In this document: piece by piece, positions 23,709 to 24,289 of the stretch | Position numbering within the stretch: position 1 is the stretch's first letter | Layout of the letters: every line of letters begins with the position of its first letter | DNA from: an uncultured Anaerovibrio sp. | GTDB taxonomy: Bacteria; Bacillota; Negativicutes; Selenomonadales; Selenomonadaceae | NCBI GenBank assembly: GCA_934196075.1 | Contig: CAKPVW010000027.1 | Span: 1 to 24,289 of the forward strand | DNA: 24,289 bases | Reading direction: 5' to 3' | Translations under genes and position numbers: made by a program | Notes under the pieces: generated by a model | Told to the model about the DNA's origin: nothing | Database searches by the model: none | The model's input: the letters and a program-made list of their open reading frames with translations, nothing else

Positions 23709-23927
23709 ATGGCTTATTCAATTAGACTTACTGAGGAAGAGCGTGGACTGGCAGATGCTTATGCCAAGCTTCAGGGAATTTCCGTAGCTGAGGCCTTTAA
23801 AAAGGCTTTGTTTGACAAAATCGAAGATGAATATGATTTGATGGTGGCGGAAAGCGCCTATAACAATTATTTAAAAGAACCGAAAACTTACTCTCACGAC
23901 GAAGCATGGGAGGAAATTTTGAAATGA
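23709..23927 (+). CDS. RelB-family antitoxin (ribbon-helix-helix)
   Basis: A 72-residue antitoxin. Residues 1-45 (MAYSIRLTEEERGLADAYAK, then GISVAEAFKKAL) fit the ribbon-helix-helix DNA-binding fold, with alternating polar and hydrophobic residues in the first strand. The acidic C-terminal part (about 46-72, ending HDEAWEEILK) should wrap and neutralise the toxin. AGGAGGTG lies 7 bases before the ATG, an excellent ribosome binding site suited to producing antitoxin in excess. The stop overlaps the toxin start. It is similar to RelB/DinJ-type antitoxins labelled DUF6290 in databases (from memory). Autorepression through the inverted repeat just upstream is inferred. Confidence 0.88.
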   Translation: MAYSIRLTEEERGLADAYAKLQGISVAEAFKKALFDKIEDEYDLMVAESAYNNYLKEPKTYSHDEAWEEILK

Positions 23928-24193
23928 GCTATACACTGCGCTATTCAAAACAAGCCATTAAGGAGCTAAAAAAATTAGATCCGTATACCAAAAAGATTAT
24001 TAAAGGTTGGATTGAAAAAAATCTCCTTGATTGCGAAAATCCAAGAGCTCACGGCAAGTCTCTTACCGCCAACCGCAGCGGCCAATGGCGGTATCGCATT
24101 GGAGACTACCGCCTTATTTGCCATATAGACGACCATGAGCTGATTATCCTAGCCCTAAACGTAGGCCATCGTCGAACGATTTATGCTTCATAA
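23924..24193 (+). CDS. RelE/ParE-superfamily toxin, RelE type
   Basis: An 89-residue toxin of the RelE superfamily, expected to bind the ribosomal A site and cleave mRNA. The start MSYTLRYSKQAIKELKKLDP is typical, with GKSL at 44-47, then QWRYRIGDYRLIC (54-66) and VGHRRTIY (80-87). Arg56, Arg58, Arg63, Arg83/84 and Tyr87 correspond to the basic and Tyr catalytic residues of RelE and favour an mRNase over a gyrase poison of ParE type. The ATG overlaps the antitoxin stop (ATGA), with GGAGG 10 bases upstream. An in-frame ATG at 23906 lacks a good ribosome binding site and would overlap the antitoxin more. Confidence 0.9.
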   Translation: MSYTLRYSKQAIKELKKLDPYTKKIIKGWIEKNLLDCENPRAHGKSLTANRSGQWRYRIGDYRLICHIDDHELIILALNVGHRRTIYAS

Positions 24194-24214
24194 AATTTCA
24201 ACCCTATTTTACCT

Positions 24215-24235
24215 AAAAAAGCACCGTTGGTGCTT
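24215..24235 (-). terminator. Terminator for a minus-strand transcript from beyond the window
   Basis: AAGCACC and GGTGCTT form a 7-bp stem with a GTT loop. On the minus strand it runs into six uridines (24215-24220), so it would stop transcription entering from the right edge. It shares the A-tract-overlapping-stem design of the hairpins near 14.8 and 15.9 kb. Confidence 0.55.
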
Positions 24236-24246
24236 CAACTCCCCAC

Positions 24247-24275
24247 CCCCTCAATCATGAGGGGCTTTCTTTTTG
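24247..24275 (+). terminator. Terminator of the relBE pair
   Basis: CCCCTCA and TGAGGGG form a 7-bp GC-rich stem with a 4-base loop, followed by a uridine-rich tract (CTTTCTTTTT). It lies about 54 bases after the toxin stop. Confidence 0.8.
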
Positions 24276-24289
24276 CAGCTATATGGTAG

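Noticed and set aside
1..24289. CRISPR array, tRNA or rRNA genes, prophage or intact insertion sequence
   Set aside because: No regularly spaced repeats, no cloverleaf-like sequence, no rRNA-like sequence and no transposase or phage structural gene were seen on reading both strands by eye; small RNA genes could be missed.

Overview
The window reads as a chromosomal segment of an anaerobic low-to-moderate GC Firmicute, most likely Negativicutes (Selenomonadaceae-like). The clues are a 1176-residue pyruvate:ferredoxin oxidoreductase, a NiaR-controlled nadABC operon, and a def-fmt-DUF116-rsmB-rlmN block running into an FHA/PP2C/SEDS/PBP/Ser-Thr kinase block. The genus is inferred from protein style and gene order only. 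No rRNA, tRNA, CRISPR array or intact insertion sequence was seen.

Region 1 (1-14689, minus strand): one long co-directional cluster of 16 genes read from right to left. A promoter ahead of def is followed by def, fmt, DUF116, rsmB and rlmN (formyl-Met processing and rRNA methylation). Next come fhaA, fhaB, PP2C phosphatase, rodA/ftsW, pbpA and pknB, the phospho-signalling and peptidoglycan module known from actinobacteria. The cluster ends with rsgA, rpe, queC, folE2 and a partial chbG-like deacetylase cut by the left edge. Most junctions are overlaps or gaps of a few bases, so translational coupling is likely. A weak internal promoter and a small hairpin lie between rlmN and fhaA.

Region 2 (14759-15876, minus strand): an AT-rich three-gene cassette encoding a DUF3990 protein (ADP-ribosyltransferase-like), an unrecognised 79-residue protein and a DUF3791 protein. 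It has its own extended -10 promoter. Two almost identical terminator hairpins flank it, and their stems differ by one compensatory base-pair change. It resembles a toxin-antitoxin or defence-type accessory module and is the best candidate here for an undescribed system.

Region 3 (15836-19706, minus strand): the NAD de novo operon nadA-nadB-nadC-niaR. It has a clear promoter upstream of nadA whose -35 is overlapped by a candidate NiaR operator, which suggests feedback by the repressor encoded last in the operon. A strongly palindromic element of about 100 bases, resembling an IS200/IS605-type end or a REP-like/omega-RNA-like remnant, sits between nadA and nadB.

Region 4 (19756-23512, minus strand): a monocistronic nifJ-type PFOR gene with a strong consensus promoter, a leader of about 120 bases containing two small dyads, and a strong terminator.

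Region 5 (23624-24289, plus strand): a relBE-family toxin-antitoxin pair diverging from nifJ. It has a good promoter, an 11-bp inverted-repeat operator over the -10 and a plus-strand terminator, beside a second hairpin that would terminate a minus-strand transcript arriving from beyond the window.
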